From Aquipluma nitroreducens (lineage in GTDB: Bacteria > Bacteroidota > Bacteroidia > Bacteroidales > Prolixibacteraceae), in NCBI RefSeq assembly GCF_009689585.1, contig NZ_AP018694.1, positions 1,612,001 through 1,676,000 of the forward strand: a DNA stretch of 64,000 nt. Reading direction: 5' to 3'. The first letter of the stretch is position 1, and every line of letters begins with the position of its first letter. The notes beneath the pieces were generated by a model. It saw only the letters and a program-made list of their open reading frames with translations, was not told where the DNA came from and did not search any database. Positions 42,980 through 51,806 of this stretch are shown in pieces. The position numbers and the translations under genes were made by a program.

Positions 42980-43370
42980 AGAGCAAAAATAGAAAAATCG
43001 ATGATTGGATTTGCAAAATAAAAGGAGTTCTGTTTTTCAAAATATGATCGCACAAGGCGAAATCTACGAAACCTTTCTTGTAGCCAAATAAAAAGCACCC
43101 CCGAACAGAGCTACCTTCATGTAATGAAAAATTGCTTTTTTCGCGAATGGGTATCTAAAAAACATACCGTACCATCTTGTAGCACGGTATATTCTGGCAG
43201 AATCGCTTTATAACTATAAATTTAAAATTCGGAACTATCTGATTTTCAATATCAATTTTTCATTAAGTCTATCAACTCCTGATTTTTCACATAAAATTCA
43301 AGTCGAAAAGAAAGTTTTTTTGCGACTCAATTTAAAATCTGTATTTTGTATGGCATTAAATCTGCAAAAA
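42980..43370. other. Divergent ispE/yitT gap with small hairpins
   Basis: No gene or RNA family is recognised. GCTACAAGAAAGGTTTCGTAG (minus-strand sense, about 43062-43083) and ATACCGT/ACGGTAT (about 43166-43191) can form hairpins. A -33/-7 pair for the plus-strand gene (TTTG at 43318, then TATTTTG at 43342) lies at the right end. Confidence 0.45.
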
Positions 43371-44240
43371 ATGGTTCAGACCAAAAAGCCAAAGTTACAA
43401 TCTGTAATCAAAGATTATAGCATTATGCTAGTGGGATTAATCCTCTATGTGTTGTCGTGGAATCTCTTCCTGATACCATCACAAATTACTGGCGGGGGAA
43501 TAAGCGGATTAGCAGCGGTTATTTTCTACAGTACAAAAATCCCTATGGGGATAACGTACTTTGTGATTAACGTTGCGTTAATTGCTATTGCCTTAAAAGT
43601 ATTAGGTTCGAACTTTGGTGTGAAGACCGTTTTTAATATGGTTGCGCTTACCTTGTTATTTGCCATTCCTCAAGATCTTTTCCCAGGCGCCCTAATCAAA
43701 GATAATTTTCTGGCAGCAGTTCTCGGTGGCATGATGGGTGGAGTCGGAATCGGTATCGTATTTTCGCGCGGCGGCAGTACCGGTGGTACCGACATTATTG
43801 CAATGATGATTAATAAATATAGGAATATTAGTCCGGGACGAATCATCTTGTATTGCGACGTAATTATTATTGGGTCGTCTTATTTCCTTGTCCATTCGAT
43901 TGATAAAATGGTGTACGGCTTCGTTTCGATGGCCGTTGTTTCGTACACGCTCGATTCCATCCTTAGTGGTTCAAACGCTTCGGCACAAATTTTTATATTC
44001 TCGCCCAAATACGAAGAAATTGCCGACTTTATTAACACTGAATCATTTCGCGGAGTAACCGTAATCGACGGAACGGGTTGGTACACACAGCAAAATATTA
44101 AGATACTGATGACTATTGTACGGAAGAAAGAAACGAGTATCATTTTCCGCATGGTAAAAGAAATCGATCCGAATGCTTTCATTTCGATGGGCAGTGTCAT
44201 GGGTGTTTATGGTCAGGGATTCGACAAATTGAGAGTTTGA
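43371..44240 (+). CDS. YitT family membrane protein
   Basis: A 289-residue inner-membrane protein with about six spans, including MLVGLILYVLSWNLFLIP and LLFAIPQDLFPG. The YitT motif ITGGGISGLAAVIFYSTKIP (about residues 38-57) and the second glycine-rich motif FSRGGSTGGTDIIAMMIN are present. The C-terminal DUF2179 domain ends VRKKETSIIFRMVKEIDPNA. Function is unknown in the family. I place the start at 43371 because a candidate -7 box (TATTTTG) ends at 43348; 43350 is possible. Confidence 0.9.
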   Translation: MVQTKKPKLQSVIKDYSIMLVGLILYVLSWNLFLIPSQITGGGISGLAAVIFYSTKIPMGITYFVINVALIAIALKVLGSNFGVKTVFNMVALTLLFAIPQDLFPGALIKDNFLAAVLGGMMGGVGIGIVFSRGGSTGGTDIIAMMINKYRNISPGRIILYCDVIIIGSSYFLVHSIDKMVYGFVSMAVVSYTLDSILSGSNASAQIFIFSPKYEEIADFINTESFRGVTVIDGTGWYTQQNIKILMTIVRKKETSIIFRMVKEIDPNAFISMGSVMGVYGQGFDKLRV

Positions 44241-44396
44241 TTTCGCCATTTAGCTTCATTAACAGTTTTTTATTGATTTTTATTCTTTGCCTTAAAAACT
44301 GAATTACTAAGCATTTATACGCATTCGAATCGATGATTTCCTGCTCCTCGACAATCGTCAACCAGAATTCAGCTTTCGATTCCCTTTTAATTTTAT

Positions 44397-44404
44397 TAGT
44401 TTTG
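44397..44404 (+). promoter_or_regulatory. -7 box upstream of the M23 peptidase gene
   Basis: TAGTTTTG matches TAnnTTTG about 90 nt before the start codon, leaving room for the stem-loop at 44424-44464 inside the 5' UTR. Confidence 0.6.
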
Positions 44405-44423
44405 AAAGGACAGAAATATACAG

Positions 44424-44464
44424 CCGGGAAAGCACTTTCGTCCTGACGGAAAGGATTTTCCCGG
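44424..44464 (+). promoter_or_regulatory. 5' UTR stem-loop before the M23 peptidase gene
   Basis: CCGGGAAA and TTTCCCGG form the base of a hairpin whose inner part CTTTCGTC/GACGGAAAG pairs with one bulge. No T-tract follows, so it is not an intrinsic terminator. It lies 27 nt before the ATG at 44492 and could affect mRNA stability or translation. Confidence 0.6.
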
Positions 44465-44491
44465 TTGATTATTAACCGAAACCAGAAAACA

Positions 44492-45772
44492 ATGAAGTTT
44501 AAAATTCCCGAAAAGTTTCAACGACTAAAAAAAATCCTGATCTGGGCCGTTTCTTTTATCCTGCTGCTCCAAGTTGCTTATTTCGTTTTTGATTATTACG
44601 AAACCAAGCATATAATGAAAGAACTGGCCAAAGTGCCTGAAATAGTAAAACCGGAGCCTGTCCTGCTTTTTAATATCCCGATTGATTCATTCACAGTAGT
44701 TCCGGGGCAGATACGTTCGGGACAAAATTTGTCGGATATTTTAGTATCAAAGGGTATTTCAATGTCCAAAATCGATGAAATATCAAAAAAATCAGTCCTG
44801 ACTTTTGATGTCAGAAAAATGAAAGTTAGCAATCCTTATTATTTTTTCATGAATAAAAAAGATGCTTCGAAAGTTGAATATTTTATTTATGAAATTAATC
44901 CGGTTGATTACGTTGTTTACCAGTTGAGCGATAGCTTGCGGATATACAAAGAGAAAAAACCCATCGAAACCCTTATAAAATCAGCAAGCGGTGTAATTAC
45001 ATCATCGTTGTGGAACGCATTAGCGTCTCAGGCCCTCGATTACAACCTAGCATTGTCATTATCCGAAATATATGCATGGAGCATCGACTTTTACGGATTA
45101 CAAAAAGGCGACAAATTCAGAGTGATTTATGAAGAAAACTTTGTGTATGGGAAGTCGATTGGCATTGGGCAAATCTTCGCCGCACAATTTGTACACGCTA
45201 AAGAAGACTTTTATGCTTTCCGGTTTACCCAGAATAATGAGGACAGCTATTTCGATGATAAAGGAAAAAGCCTAAAGAAAGCATTCCTGAAAGCTCCATT
45301 GAAATTTAGCCGAATCAGTTCATCATTTTCTGCAAACAGATTTCATCCTGTATTGAAAATCTACCGGCCTCATTTTGGTGTTGATTATGCGGCAGCAACC
45401 GGAACTCCGGTAATGTCGATTGGCGACGGGACAGTAATCGCAAAAGCCTATCAGGCTGCCGGAGGAGGGAATTACCTGAAGATTAAGCACAATGCCGTGT
45501 ACACTACAAGTTACATGCATTTAAGCGGATACGCTCCCGGAATCACAACCGGAGCAAGAGTACATCAAGGTCAGGTGATTGGTTACGTTGGAATGACTGG
45601 ACTAGCATCCGGACCACACCTCGATTTCAGGGTTTTCTTTAATGGATCGCCAATTGATCCGCTGAAAGTTAAATCACCGCCAACAGAACCTATTGCTGAA
45701 AAATATATGGCATCGTATACCGCTCACCGCGACTCGATGATGACCAAGCTTTCAGCAATAAAAGAATTTTAA
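44492..45772 (+). CDS. M23 family (lysostaphin-type) cell wall peptidase
   Basis: A 426-residue protein with one N-terminal membrane span (ILIWAVSFILLLQVAYFVF), a periplasmic region with LysM-like or OapA-like folds (VVPGQIRSGQNLSDILVSKG), and a C-terminal M23 domain from about residue 290. Zinc ligands are expected in RPHFGVDYA (His, Asp) and SGPHLDFRV. In the latter the usual H-x-H is H-x-D, a variation that may be typical of Bacteroidota homologues. TTSYMHLSGYAPG supplies the catalytic His. It may act on peptidoglycan cross-links in division or as an adaptor. Confidence 0.9.
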   Translation: MKFKIPEKFQRLKKILIWAVSFILLLQVAYFVFDYYETKHIMKELAKVPEIVKPEPVLLFNIPIDSFTVVPGQIRSGQNLSDILVSKGISMSKIDEISKKSVLTFDVRKMKVSNPYYFFMNKKDASKVEYFIYEINPVDYVVYQLSDSLRIYKEKKPIETLIKSASGVITSSLWNALASQALDYNLALSLSEIYAWSIDFYGLQKGDKFRVIYEENFVYGKSIGIGQIFAAQFVHAKEDFYAFRFTQNNEDSYFDDKGKSLKKAFLKAPLKFSRISSSFSANRFHPVLKIYRPHFGVDYAAATGTPVMSIGDGTVIAKAYQAAGGGNYLKIKHNAVYTTSYMHLSGYAPGITTGARVHQGQVIGYVGMTGLASGPHLDFRVFFNGSPIDPLKVKSPPTEPIAEKYMASYTAHRDSMMTKLSAIKEF

Positions 45773-45782
45773 AACTTAGTTG

Positions 45783-45834
45783 GAAGACCGAAGTCAGAAG
45801 AAGGAAGCTAAACCATCTTCTGACTTCGGTCTTC
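45783..45834. terminator. Bidirectional terminator between M23 peptidase and RNA methyltransferase genes
   Basis: GAAGACCGAAGTCAGAAGA (45783-45801) and TCTTCTGACTTCGGTCTTC (45816-45834) are perfect 19-nt inverted copies around a 14-nt loop. The two flanking genes converge on it. Confidence 0.75.
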
Positions 45835-45844
45835 TATCTTCCGT

Positions 45845-46375
45845 CTATTTTCGAAGTTTATACACCAAATCCCACAAAACAATACCGGCGCTTACCGAAA
45901 TATTGAACGAATGTTTGGTTCCGTATTGTGGTATCTCAATGGCTCCATCGCAAATATCAACAACCGACTGCTGCACGCCTTTCACTTCATTACCAAAAAC
46001 AAGCGCCAGTTTCTGATCTTTTTCTGGAATAAAATTGGGCAATGAAATACTATTTTCAACCTGCTCAACAGCAAATACGCGATAGCCGCTTTCTTTCAGC
46101 CGCAGCACTGCATCTTCCGTTTCCTCAAAATACTCCCAAGGAACCAATTTCTCGGCATCTAATGCAGTTTTATGAATGTCTTTGTTGGGAGGTGTTGCCG
46201 TAATTCCGCAAAGAATCACTTTCTCTATCAACAAAGCATCGGATGTGCGGAATACCGATCCGATGTTGTTACAACTTCTGATGTTATCCAAAACCACGGT
46301 GATTCGAGTTTTTACAATCTCTTTATATTCATCAACCGAAAGACGGTCTAGTTCTGAGTTCTTTAATTTACGCAT
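45845..46375 (-). CDS. SpoU/TrmH family RNA 2'-O-methyltransferase
   Basis: A 176-residue SPOUT methyltransferase. The start at 46375 (MRKLKNSELDRLSVDEYK) is chosen; the upstream in-frame extension comes from a dispersed repeat. Motif 1 is LDNIRSCNNIGSVFRTSDA (about 29-47) with the catalytic Arg. Motif 2 is LALVFGNEVKGV, and motif 3 IEIPQYGTKHSFNISVSAG lies at the SAM-binding knot. It probably methylates tRNA or rRNA ribose; the exact site is not predictable. Confidence 0.93.
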   Translation of the reverse strand: MRKLKNSELDRLSVDEYKEIVKTRITVVLDNIRSCNNIGSVFRTSDALLIEKVILCGITATPPNKDIHKTALDAEKLVPWEYFEETEDAVLRLKESGYRVFAVEQVENSISLPNFIPEKDQKLALVFGNEVKGVQQSVVDICDGAIEIPQYGTKHSFNISVSAGIVLWDLVYKLRK

Positions 46376-46379
46376 AAAT

Positions 46380-46461
46380 AAGTGCCTAAAGTATTTAGAG
46401 TGTCTAAAGTGCCTAGAGTTATGCGCCTCTAACTTTAGGCACTCCAAACTTTAGGCACTTC
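46380..46461. repeat. GTGCCTAAAGT / ACTTTAGGCAC inverted repeat
   Basis: AGTGCCTAAAGTATTTAGAG and AAGTGCCTAGAGTT on the left are mirrored by AACTTTAGGCACTCCAAACT and TTTAGGCACTTCGAAC on the right. It belongs to the same family as 26042-26128 and 51714-51803. Confidence 0.75.
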
Positions 46462-46469
46462 GAACTTTT

Positions 46470-47738
46470 TTAAACTTGTTTTCTGCGGATTGGCATCGAC
46501 ATGCATCGGGCACCACCACCTCCACGGGCAAGTTCTGACCCTGGAATAGTTAGGACGCATTTCCCTCCAGGAATTTCGCAAGTGCCGCTTAAAACTTCTT
46601 TCGCCGAAATAACCTGGAATCCATTATGATTGAGTTGTTCCAATGTATGAACATTGCGTTCGTAGCCAATTACTTTTCCTGGTGCAAAAGCGAAAAAATT
46701 AGCTCCGCTGTGCCATTGCTCGCGCTCTTGTGTCCAATCGCCTGTTATTCCACCGCATTGAATCGGACGCATGTCAATTCCTAGTTTTTTCAATGCCTTA
46801 ACCAGATTTTTCTGTTCACTAATATCAGTTACCTTGCCGTTTTCAACCTGAATGTGAATGGTATGAAACCGGTTGGTTCCCATAATCAAAGGCTCGTAAA
46901 CCATGCAGGCATCAACGTCGAGGAAGGTAAAGACCATATCGAGATGAATAAACGATTCCGGAGTATCTGGTAATTCCTGAATCAGAATATGCTGTAAACC
47001 TTGTTTCTTTAATTTGATGTTTTCGAGTATAAAATCGATACCCTGAGTACTGGTGCGAATTCCGGTTCCGATAACCAAAACATCTTCGCGTCCAACCTGA
47101 AAATCGCCACCTTCTATGGAAATTCCGGGAAAATTCTGGAGATTCTCAGGAGAATTCGGATTGATTGTCCGGGTAACGAGCATTGGATGATTATTAAAGA
47201 TGGCATCCATAATCACAGCTTCGCGATCGCGAACCTTACTAGCCATTTTGCCAATCAGCACCTCTTTCCCGAACGACATGGAGGCATCGCGAGTGAACAG
47301 GAAATTATGCAACGGACGAAGGCTAAAACGCTCCTGACTAAGGAACCGCGTAAGGTTATCGCGCTCGATAGGCACACCCTGAATGAGCTGTTTTGCTATT
47401 TCCGAAGCACTTTTACCCAATAGCTTTGGGTAAATATCCATAGCGCCTTCGCTTAAGCAAATCTCCTTCAATAAAGATGACTTAACCTGATCGATACTTA
47501 AAATATCCGAAAGTAAATCCTTCACCTCGAAAGTGGTGGTAACTTTATTCAGAATACCTTTAAATACAGAATATTCACTACTGGCAACCGATAAATTAAG
47601 GATGTCGCTGTATAGTGCCCGCTCAGCATTTTCAGGTGTCATTTCTTCTACTTCAATCCCGGGAGTATGGATGATAACTCCTTCCAAATGACCAAACTCC
47701 GAATTAACATCAATTTCAATCTTATGATTCGCCTGCAT
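46470..47738 (-). CDS. arcA: Arginine deiminase family protein
   Basis: A 422-residue enzyme expected to hydrolyse arginine to citrulline and ammonia. It shows EFGHLEGVIIHTPGIE near the N-terminus, LFTRDASMSFG (substrate loop), and FIHLDMVFTFLDVDACMVYE (catalytic His in HLDM, about 271). The nucleophilic Cys is in RGGGGARCMSMPI at the end. No arcB or arcC lies nearby, so citrulline is presumably used elsewhere. It is a single gene with a repeat just downstream. Confidence 0.93.
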   Translation of the reverse strand: MQANHKIEIDVNSEFGHLEGVIIHTPGIEVEEMTPENAERALYSDILNLSVASSEYSVFKGILNKVTTTFEVKDLLSDILSIDQVKSSLLKEICLSEGAMDIYPKLLGKSASEIAKQLIQGVPIERDNLTRFLSQERFSLRPLHNFLFTRDASMSFGKEVLIGKMASKVRDREAVIMDAIFNNHPMLVTRTINPNSPENLQNFPGISIEGGDFQVGREDVLVIGTGIRTSTQGIDFILENIKLKKQGLQHILIQELPDTPESFIHLDMVFTFLDVDACMVYEPLIMGTNRFHTIHIQVENGKVTDISEQKNLVKALKKLGIDMRPIQCGGITGDWTQEREQWHSGANFFAFAPGKVIGYERNVHTLEQLNHNGFQVISAKEVLSGTCEIPGGKCVLTIPGSELARGGGGARCMSMPIRRKQV

Positions 47739-47920
47739 AATTGTTTATTTAACGCATCAAAGATACAAACATTGAACATCTGGAAACTGTAAAGTATTTG
47801 TTATTGACTCATTTTTATAACATATCATTTTTAATGTCGTGAGCGTTTAAAATCAATGGCAGCTACAATTGTTTCATTTCAATAAGTTCATGCGCAGGAA
47901 TATCTGAGCCAACAATAAAT

Positions 47921-47928
47921 TATCTTCG
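47921..47928 (+). promoter_or_regulatory. -7 box of the DUF4294 gene
   Basis: TATCTTCG differs from TAnnTTTG by one base and lies 18 nt before the ATG at 47947. Confidence 0.45.
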
Positions 47929-47946
47929 CAGAAGAAAACAAAACGA

Positions 47947-48537
47947 ATGAAACGGCTCTTCGTGATATGGATATGCATAAGTTTTACAGCCATTGCATCG
48001 GCACAATGGCCTAAAAATCTTCAGATAATTCAGGGTGAATTATCTGGCAAAGACACAATTGCTCACGTTGACTTGCCCGAAGTAGGGATTTACCCACCAC
48101 GAGTTTTTAAAAACAAAACGGAGGAACAGCAATATTGGCGGTTGGTTATGCGTGTAAAAAAGGTCTTGCCCTATGCTAAAGAAGCCGGCGTTTTGGTTCG
48201 GAAATATGAGGTGGAAGTTCCGGCTAATGCGCGTGGCCGCGACCGGCGCATTTATGTGAAACGGGCAGAAGAAGAGCTGATGCGCAAATACGGCCCAATA
48301 ATGAAAAAGATGTCGATCAACGATGGAAGAATCTTAATCAAACTGATCGACCGCGAAACGCATAAAGCCTCTTACGATTTGATTCATGAACTAAAAGGAG
48401 GTGTTCCGGCTGCATTTTGGCAAGGGGTGGCTCGTATTTTTGGCAATAACCTGAAAGCTAAATACGATCCGTATGGGGATAGAGAAGATCGCCAGATTGA
48501 ACAAATTATTCAATTTATTGAGATGGGAGTCATATAA
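47947..48537 (+). CDS. DUF4294 family secreted protein
   Basis: A 196-residue exported protein with signal peptide LFVIWICISFTAIASAQ. The core matches DUF4294: VDLPEVGIYPPRVFKNKTE, QQYWRLVMRVKKVLPYAKEA, MKKMSINDGRILIKLIDRET and FWQGVARIFGNNLKAKYDPY. The family is confined to Bacteroidota and has no assigned function. It ends with an acidic helix (REDRQIEQIIQFIEMG). Confidence 0.9.
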   Translation: MKRLFVIWICISFTAIASAQWPKNLQIIQGELSGKDTIAHVDLPEVGIYPPRVFKNKTEEQQYWRLVMRVKKVLPYAKEAGVLVRKYEVEVPANARGRDRRIYVKRAEEELMRKYGPIMKKMSINDGRILIKLIDRETHKASYDLIHELKGGVPAAFWQGVARIFGNNLKAKYDPYGDREDRQIEQIIQFIEMGVI

Positions 48538-48586
48538 AGAAAAAGTCAGCGATAATTGGAAAGTAATTTAAACACATTCCGATTGA

Positions 48587-50002
48587 CTATTTACCCCTTC
48601 CTCGCACACATTCCATAATGGTGTAAATCAATATCTTAAAATCGACATATAACGATATATTCTTCAGGTAAACCATGTCATACTGCAATCGCTCAACCAT
48701 TTGTTCAACATTTGAGGCATATCCGTATTTGACTTGTCCCCACGACGTAATACCAGGCCTTAGTTTCTGAAGATGTGTAACATATGGAGCTACCTCGGCA
48801 ATCTGGTCAATGTAGAATTTTCGCTCGGGACGCGGCCCAACCAGAGACATTTCGCCTTTTATCACATTAAAAAACTGTGGAATCTCATCCAAATGTGCTC
48901 TCCGCATAAATTGGCCGATAGAAGTAATCCGACTGTCATCGGAACTTGAAAGTTGTGGTTCGTGTGTTTCTGCATTACTGACCATCGTACGCAACTTATG
49001 GATCATAAACGGCTTACCAAATTTACCAATACGTTCCTGTTTGTACATCACAGGCCCTTTCGAACTCATTTTTATGCCTATAGCCAAAGCTATAAAAACA
49101 GGAAAAAAGATGATAATTGATAAAACAGAAACTACGACATCAATCAGGCGCTTGACATTTTCCTGCCAAACAGGCATCAACCCATTCGATATTTTAAGTA
49201 GCGGACTTCCAAAAATCGTATTTGTTTTGGCGGTGTTCGATAAAATATCAAATAAATCAGGAATGCCCCAAACCGTATGTGTCCGGTTTTCAAGCAAAGT
49301 TAAAATCTGGCTGAGCAACTGATGTTCTGACGACTCAAGTGCAATAATAATTTCCTCCACATCATTATCGTTGATGACTTTTTGAAGGTTGTGGTATGAG
49401 CCCAGATTGGGAACAAACTTTTCAAGCGGATAAACATCGTGCTCATCAACCGTTAAAAATCCGATGATCTTATTTCCGGCAGGACGGGTTTGGCTGCTCA
49501 AATCTTCAAACAAACGAACTGCCTTTTCATTCGCACCAATGACAAGCGTATTAAATCCAATAACCCGCTTGTGAATCCGGTGAATGGTTCTTGTAGTCAG
49601 GATAAGTCGGAACAAATAGGTAAACCCGAAATGCAGAGCAAGCAACGTAAAGTAAAGGTTGTAATATTTCCGGTAATCCGGAATCCAGTCATTCAGAAGT
49701 AAAAGAAAAAAGATGACCGTAACACCGGCAATGGAAGTCATGATTGTTCTGCCTAATTCGAGCAAACGCGACTTACGATAAATGTTGGTGTATTGCCCTG
49801 AAATGTAATAAATGGTAATCCAAAAGGCTGGTATGAAAATCAATGCGAGGTAAAACTTACTGTCGAATTCTACCGGAATATCGTAGCCAAATTTAATCGG
49901 TTCGATGTAAAGCTTTCGGTAAATATAGAATAAAGTCCAGCTAACAACGGCTGCAATAATATCGAAAATCAAATACCTTAAGACTTGTAGATTTTTATGC
50001 AT
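48587..50002 (-). CDS. Exopolysaccharide polyprenyl glycosylphosphotransferase
   Basis: A 471-residue initiating sugar-phosphate transferase (WcaJ/WbaP type) that links a sugar 1-phosphate to undecaprenyl phosphate. About four N-terminal spans (LIFDIIAAVVSWTLFYIY, FYLALIFIPAFWITIYYIS and others) precede a Rossmann-like domain (VIGANEKAVRLFEDL). The catalytic domain has KRLIDVVVSVLSIIIFFPVF, KGPVMYKQERIGKFGKPFM, HLDEIPQFFNVIKGEMSLVG and PRPERKFYIDQI. It follows a Gfo/Idh-like gene on the same strand. Confidence 0.95.
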   Translation of the reverse strand: MHKNLQVLRYLIFDIIAAVVSWTLFYIYRKLYIEPIKFGYDIPVEFDSKFYLALIFIPAFWITIYYISGQYTNIYRKSRLLELGRTIMTSIAGVTVIFFLLLLNDWIPDYRKYYNLYFTLLALHFGFTYLFRLILTTRTIHRIHKRVIGFNTLVIGANEKAVRLFEDLSSQTRPAGNKIIGFLTVDEHDVYPLEKFVPNLGSYHNLQKVINDNDVEEIIIALESSEHQLLSQILTLLENRTHTVWGIPDLFDILSNTAKTNTIFGSPLLKISNGLMPVWQENVKRLIDVVVSVLSIIIFFPVFIALAIGIKMSSKGPVMYKQERIGKFGKPFMIHKLRTMVSNAETHEPQLSSSDDSRITSIGQFMRRAHLDEIPQFFNVIKGEMSLVGPRPERKFYIDQIAEVAPYVTHLQKLRPGITSWGQVKYGYASNVEQMVERLQYDMVYLKNISLYVDFKILIYTIMECVRGRGK

Positions 50003-50086
50003 AGAAACATCGTTTGGTCGGAATTACTTTCGTAATACCGAACGCTTCAGTTGTTAAAATATTGCGGCAAAAGTAGACTATTCATG

Positions 50087-50929
50087 CTAAAAATCTATTC
50101 CATTAAAACGTAAATGTTCTTTAATTTCATGTACAATTTGAACTCCATTCAGGAGACTATCAAACGAATTGGATTTTTTATCCCGATTTTGAATCAACCG
50201 AATAAAATTGCTAATCGCTGCATATTCCTGATTCAAATGAGGATACTGTATATATAGCGAAGTTTGAATGTCAAACTGAATCCGTTCCGATTTCTGAAAA
50301 ATTTCACAAAATCCAGGTATTTTTTCCTGAGAAACAGTCAGATTAATTACACATCCATTGTTGTATTCGATCCTGAGATTTATGACCAATTGATTGTTTG
50401 CTTCCTGCAACCCGAAAACTTCAAGTTTTTTATAGTTACTCTGAACCAGCCTGTTTAACGCAGTGACCAAAAGCAGCATTTCGTGCGATGATTTGATAAC
50501 CGCACCTTCAAAGCATGTCCGCAAATTAATCAGGAAAGGTTTTTCGTATTTTTTGCTGAAAGGATCAAAATAGGGATTGTAGTTGAACGGGTTGTAAATA
50601 AAAGTGACAATTCCTGCCTCTTTTTCCAGATCGATCAGTTCTTTAATTTCCCTGATGTGTACACTCGGAACCGATTTCAGATAAACATGTTTGCTTTTCC
50701 GGAGTATAAGCTTTACCAAATCGTTGCTGATACTTTTATCGCTCAAAATCAGGATCGCGTCCGAAACATCCATTAATCCAATCGGACTCGAAAACATTGA
50801 AAATCCATCAGGATCGGTCGCATTTCCAGAGAAATACAAGCCTATAATCTCAACTTCCGGCATTGTTTTTAGCCGATCCAGAAGTTCAGGATTAGTAGTA
50901 TGATCTCCAAAAATTCCGAGTTTAATCAT
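50087..50929 (-). CDS. Gfo/Idh/MocA-like oxidoreductase (degenerate nucleotide loop)
   Basis: A 280-residue protein similar in layout to NAD-dependent sugar dehydrogenases. The N-terminal Rossmann unit starts IKLGIFGDHTTNPELLDRL, where the usual G-x-G-x-x-G is altered. ILILSDKSISNDLVKLILRK and HVYLKSVPSVHIREIKELID occupy the expected EKP-like region. The C-terminal half could bind a sugar. It precedes the glycosylphosphotransferase gene, so nucleotide-sugar or polysaccharide metabolism is plausible. Activity is uncertain. Confidence 0.75.
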   Translation of the reverse strand: MIKLGIFGDHTTNPELLDRLKTMPEVEIIGLYFSGNATDPDGFSMFSSPIGLMDVSDAILILSDKSISNDLVKLILRKSKHVYLKSVPSVHIREIKELIDLEKEAGIVTFIYNPFNYNPYFDPFSKKYEKPFLINLRTCFEGAVIKSSHEMLLLVTALNRLVQSNYKKLEVFGLQEANNQLVINLRIEYNNGCVINLTVSQEKIPGFCEIFQKSERIQFDIQTSLYIQYPHLNQEYAAISNFIRLIQNRDKKSNSFDSLLNGVQIVHEIKEHLRFNGIDF

Positions 50930-51031
50930 TCATGCAAAATAGGAATAAATTAAAAGTTGTAATATTGCTTGTTGAAATACTTTTCAACTTCGATTGTTAA
51001 TAATGTTTACGGCTACAAACCGTTTTGAGCC

Positions 51032-51049
51032 TATATTTGGCTAATTTTG
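51032..51049 (+). promoter_or_regulatory. Two -7 boxes upstream of pcm
   Basis: TATATTTG (51032-51039) and TAATTTTG (51042-51049) both fit TAnnTTTG. The second is 16 nt before the ATG. Confidence 0.55.
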
Positions 51050-51065
51050 AAAAAAAGGATTTTCT

Positions 51066-51716
51066 ATGGAGTTTCAGGATACATTACGTCATCAGGGATT
51101 ACGAAAAAGATTGGTGGAAGGTATACGTATCAAAGGTATTAAAGACGAAAAAGTACTGGATGCTATTGCAAAAGTACCCCGGCATCTGTTTATGGACAGC
51201 AGCTTTCTTCAGTTTGCCTACAAAGATCAGGCATTCCCGATTGGCGCTGGACAAACCATCAGCCAGCCATTCACGGTGGCCATGCAAACTTTTCTCTTGC
51301 AGGTTGAACGGCACGATAAAATTCTGGAAGTCGGCACCGGATCGGGCTATCAGGCTGCGGTACTGCTCGAAATGGGCGCAACAGTTTACACCATCGAACG
51401 TCAGCGCGAATTGTACCTGAAAACACAGTCCATACTTCCTCAAATCGGTTACAATCCTAAGTTTTTTTATGGCGACGGCTACAAAGGGTTGCCTACCTAT
51501 GGCCCGTTCGATAAAATTATTATTACCGCCGGAGCTCCTGTTATTCCTGAAGATTTGCTCACTCAACTTAAAGTAGGCGGTCGAATGGTAATCCCAATGG
51601 GGCCACGCGAAAAACAAACCATGTATGTGGTGGTTAAAACCAGCGAAACCGAATATTATAAAGAATCGCACGGAACTTATGTCTTTGTTCCGATGTTAAA
51701 AGGAACAGATAAATAA
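51066..51716 (+). CDS. pcm: Protein-L-isoaspartate O-methyltransferase
   Basis: Pcm methylates L-isoaspartyl residues so damaged proteins can be repaired. The 216-residue protein has the family's substrate region GAGQTISQPFTVAMQTFLL (about 60-78), SAM motif I ILEVGTGSGYQAAVLLEMGA, the ERQREL acidic residue region, and DKIIITAGAPVIPEDLL. It starts the pcm-MBL-YciI-like group; the 90-nt gap to the next gene is filled by a dispersed repeat. Confidence 0.95.
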   Translation: MEFQDTLRHQGLRKRLVEGIRIKGIKDEKVLDAIAKVPRHLFMDSSFLQFAYKDQAFPIGAGQTISQPFTVAMQTFLLQVERHDKILEVGTGSGYQAAVLLEMGATVYTIERQRELYLKTQSILPQIGYNPKFFYGDGYKGLPTYGPFDKIIITAGAPVIPEDLLTQLKVGGRMVIPMGPREKQTMYVVVKTSETEYYKESHGTYVFVPMLKGTDK

Positions 51717-51803
51717 GTTCGGAGTGAGCTTGAGCTCGGAGTGCCTAAAGTTAAGGACTCCATAAACTCTAGGCACTCTAGGCACTCAAAACTTTAGACA
51801 CTT
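51714..51803. repeat. GGAGTGCCTAAAGT inverted repeat
   Basis: GTTCGGAGTGAGCTTGAGCT and GGAGTGCCTAAAGTTAAGGA are mirrored by AAACTCTAGGCACTCTAGGC and ACTTTAGACACTT. It is a member of the family at 25612, 26042 and 46380. Confidence 0.75.
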
Positions 51804-51806
51804 TTT

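Noticed and set aside
43040-43200. Possible structured RNA or tRNA in the ispE-yitT gap
   Set aside because: Only small hairpins; no acceptor stem, T-loop or known riboswitch pattern could be assembled.
51099-51671. 190-residue minus-strand ORF opposite pcm
   Set aside because: Shadow of pcm, which has all methyltransferase motifs on the plus strand.
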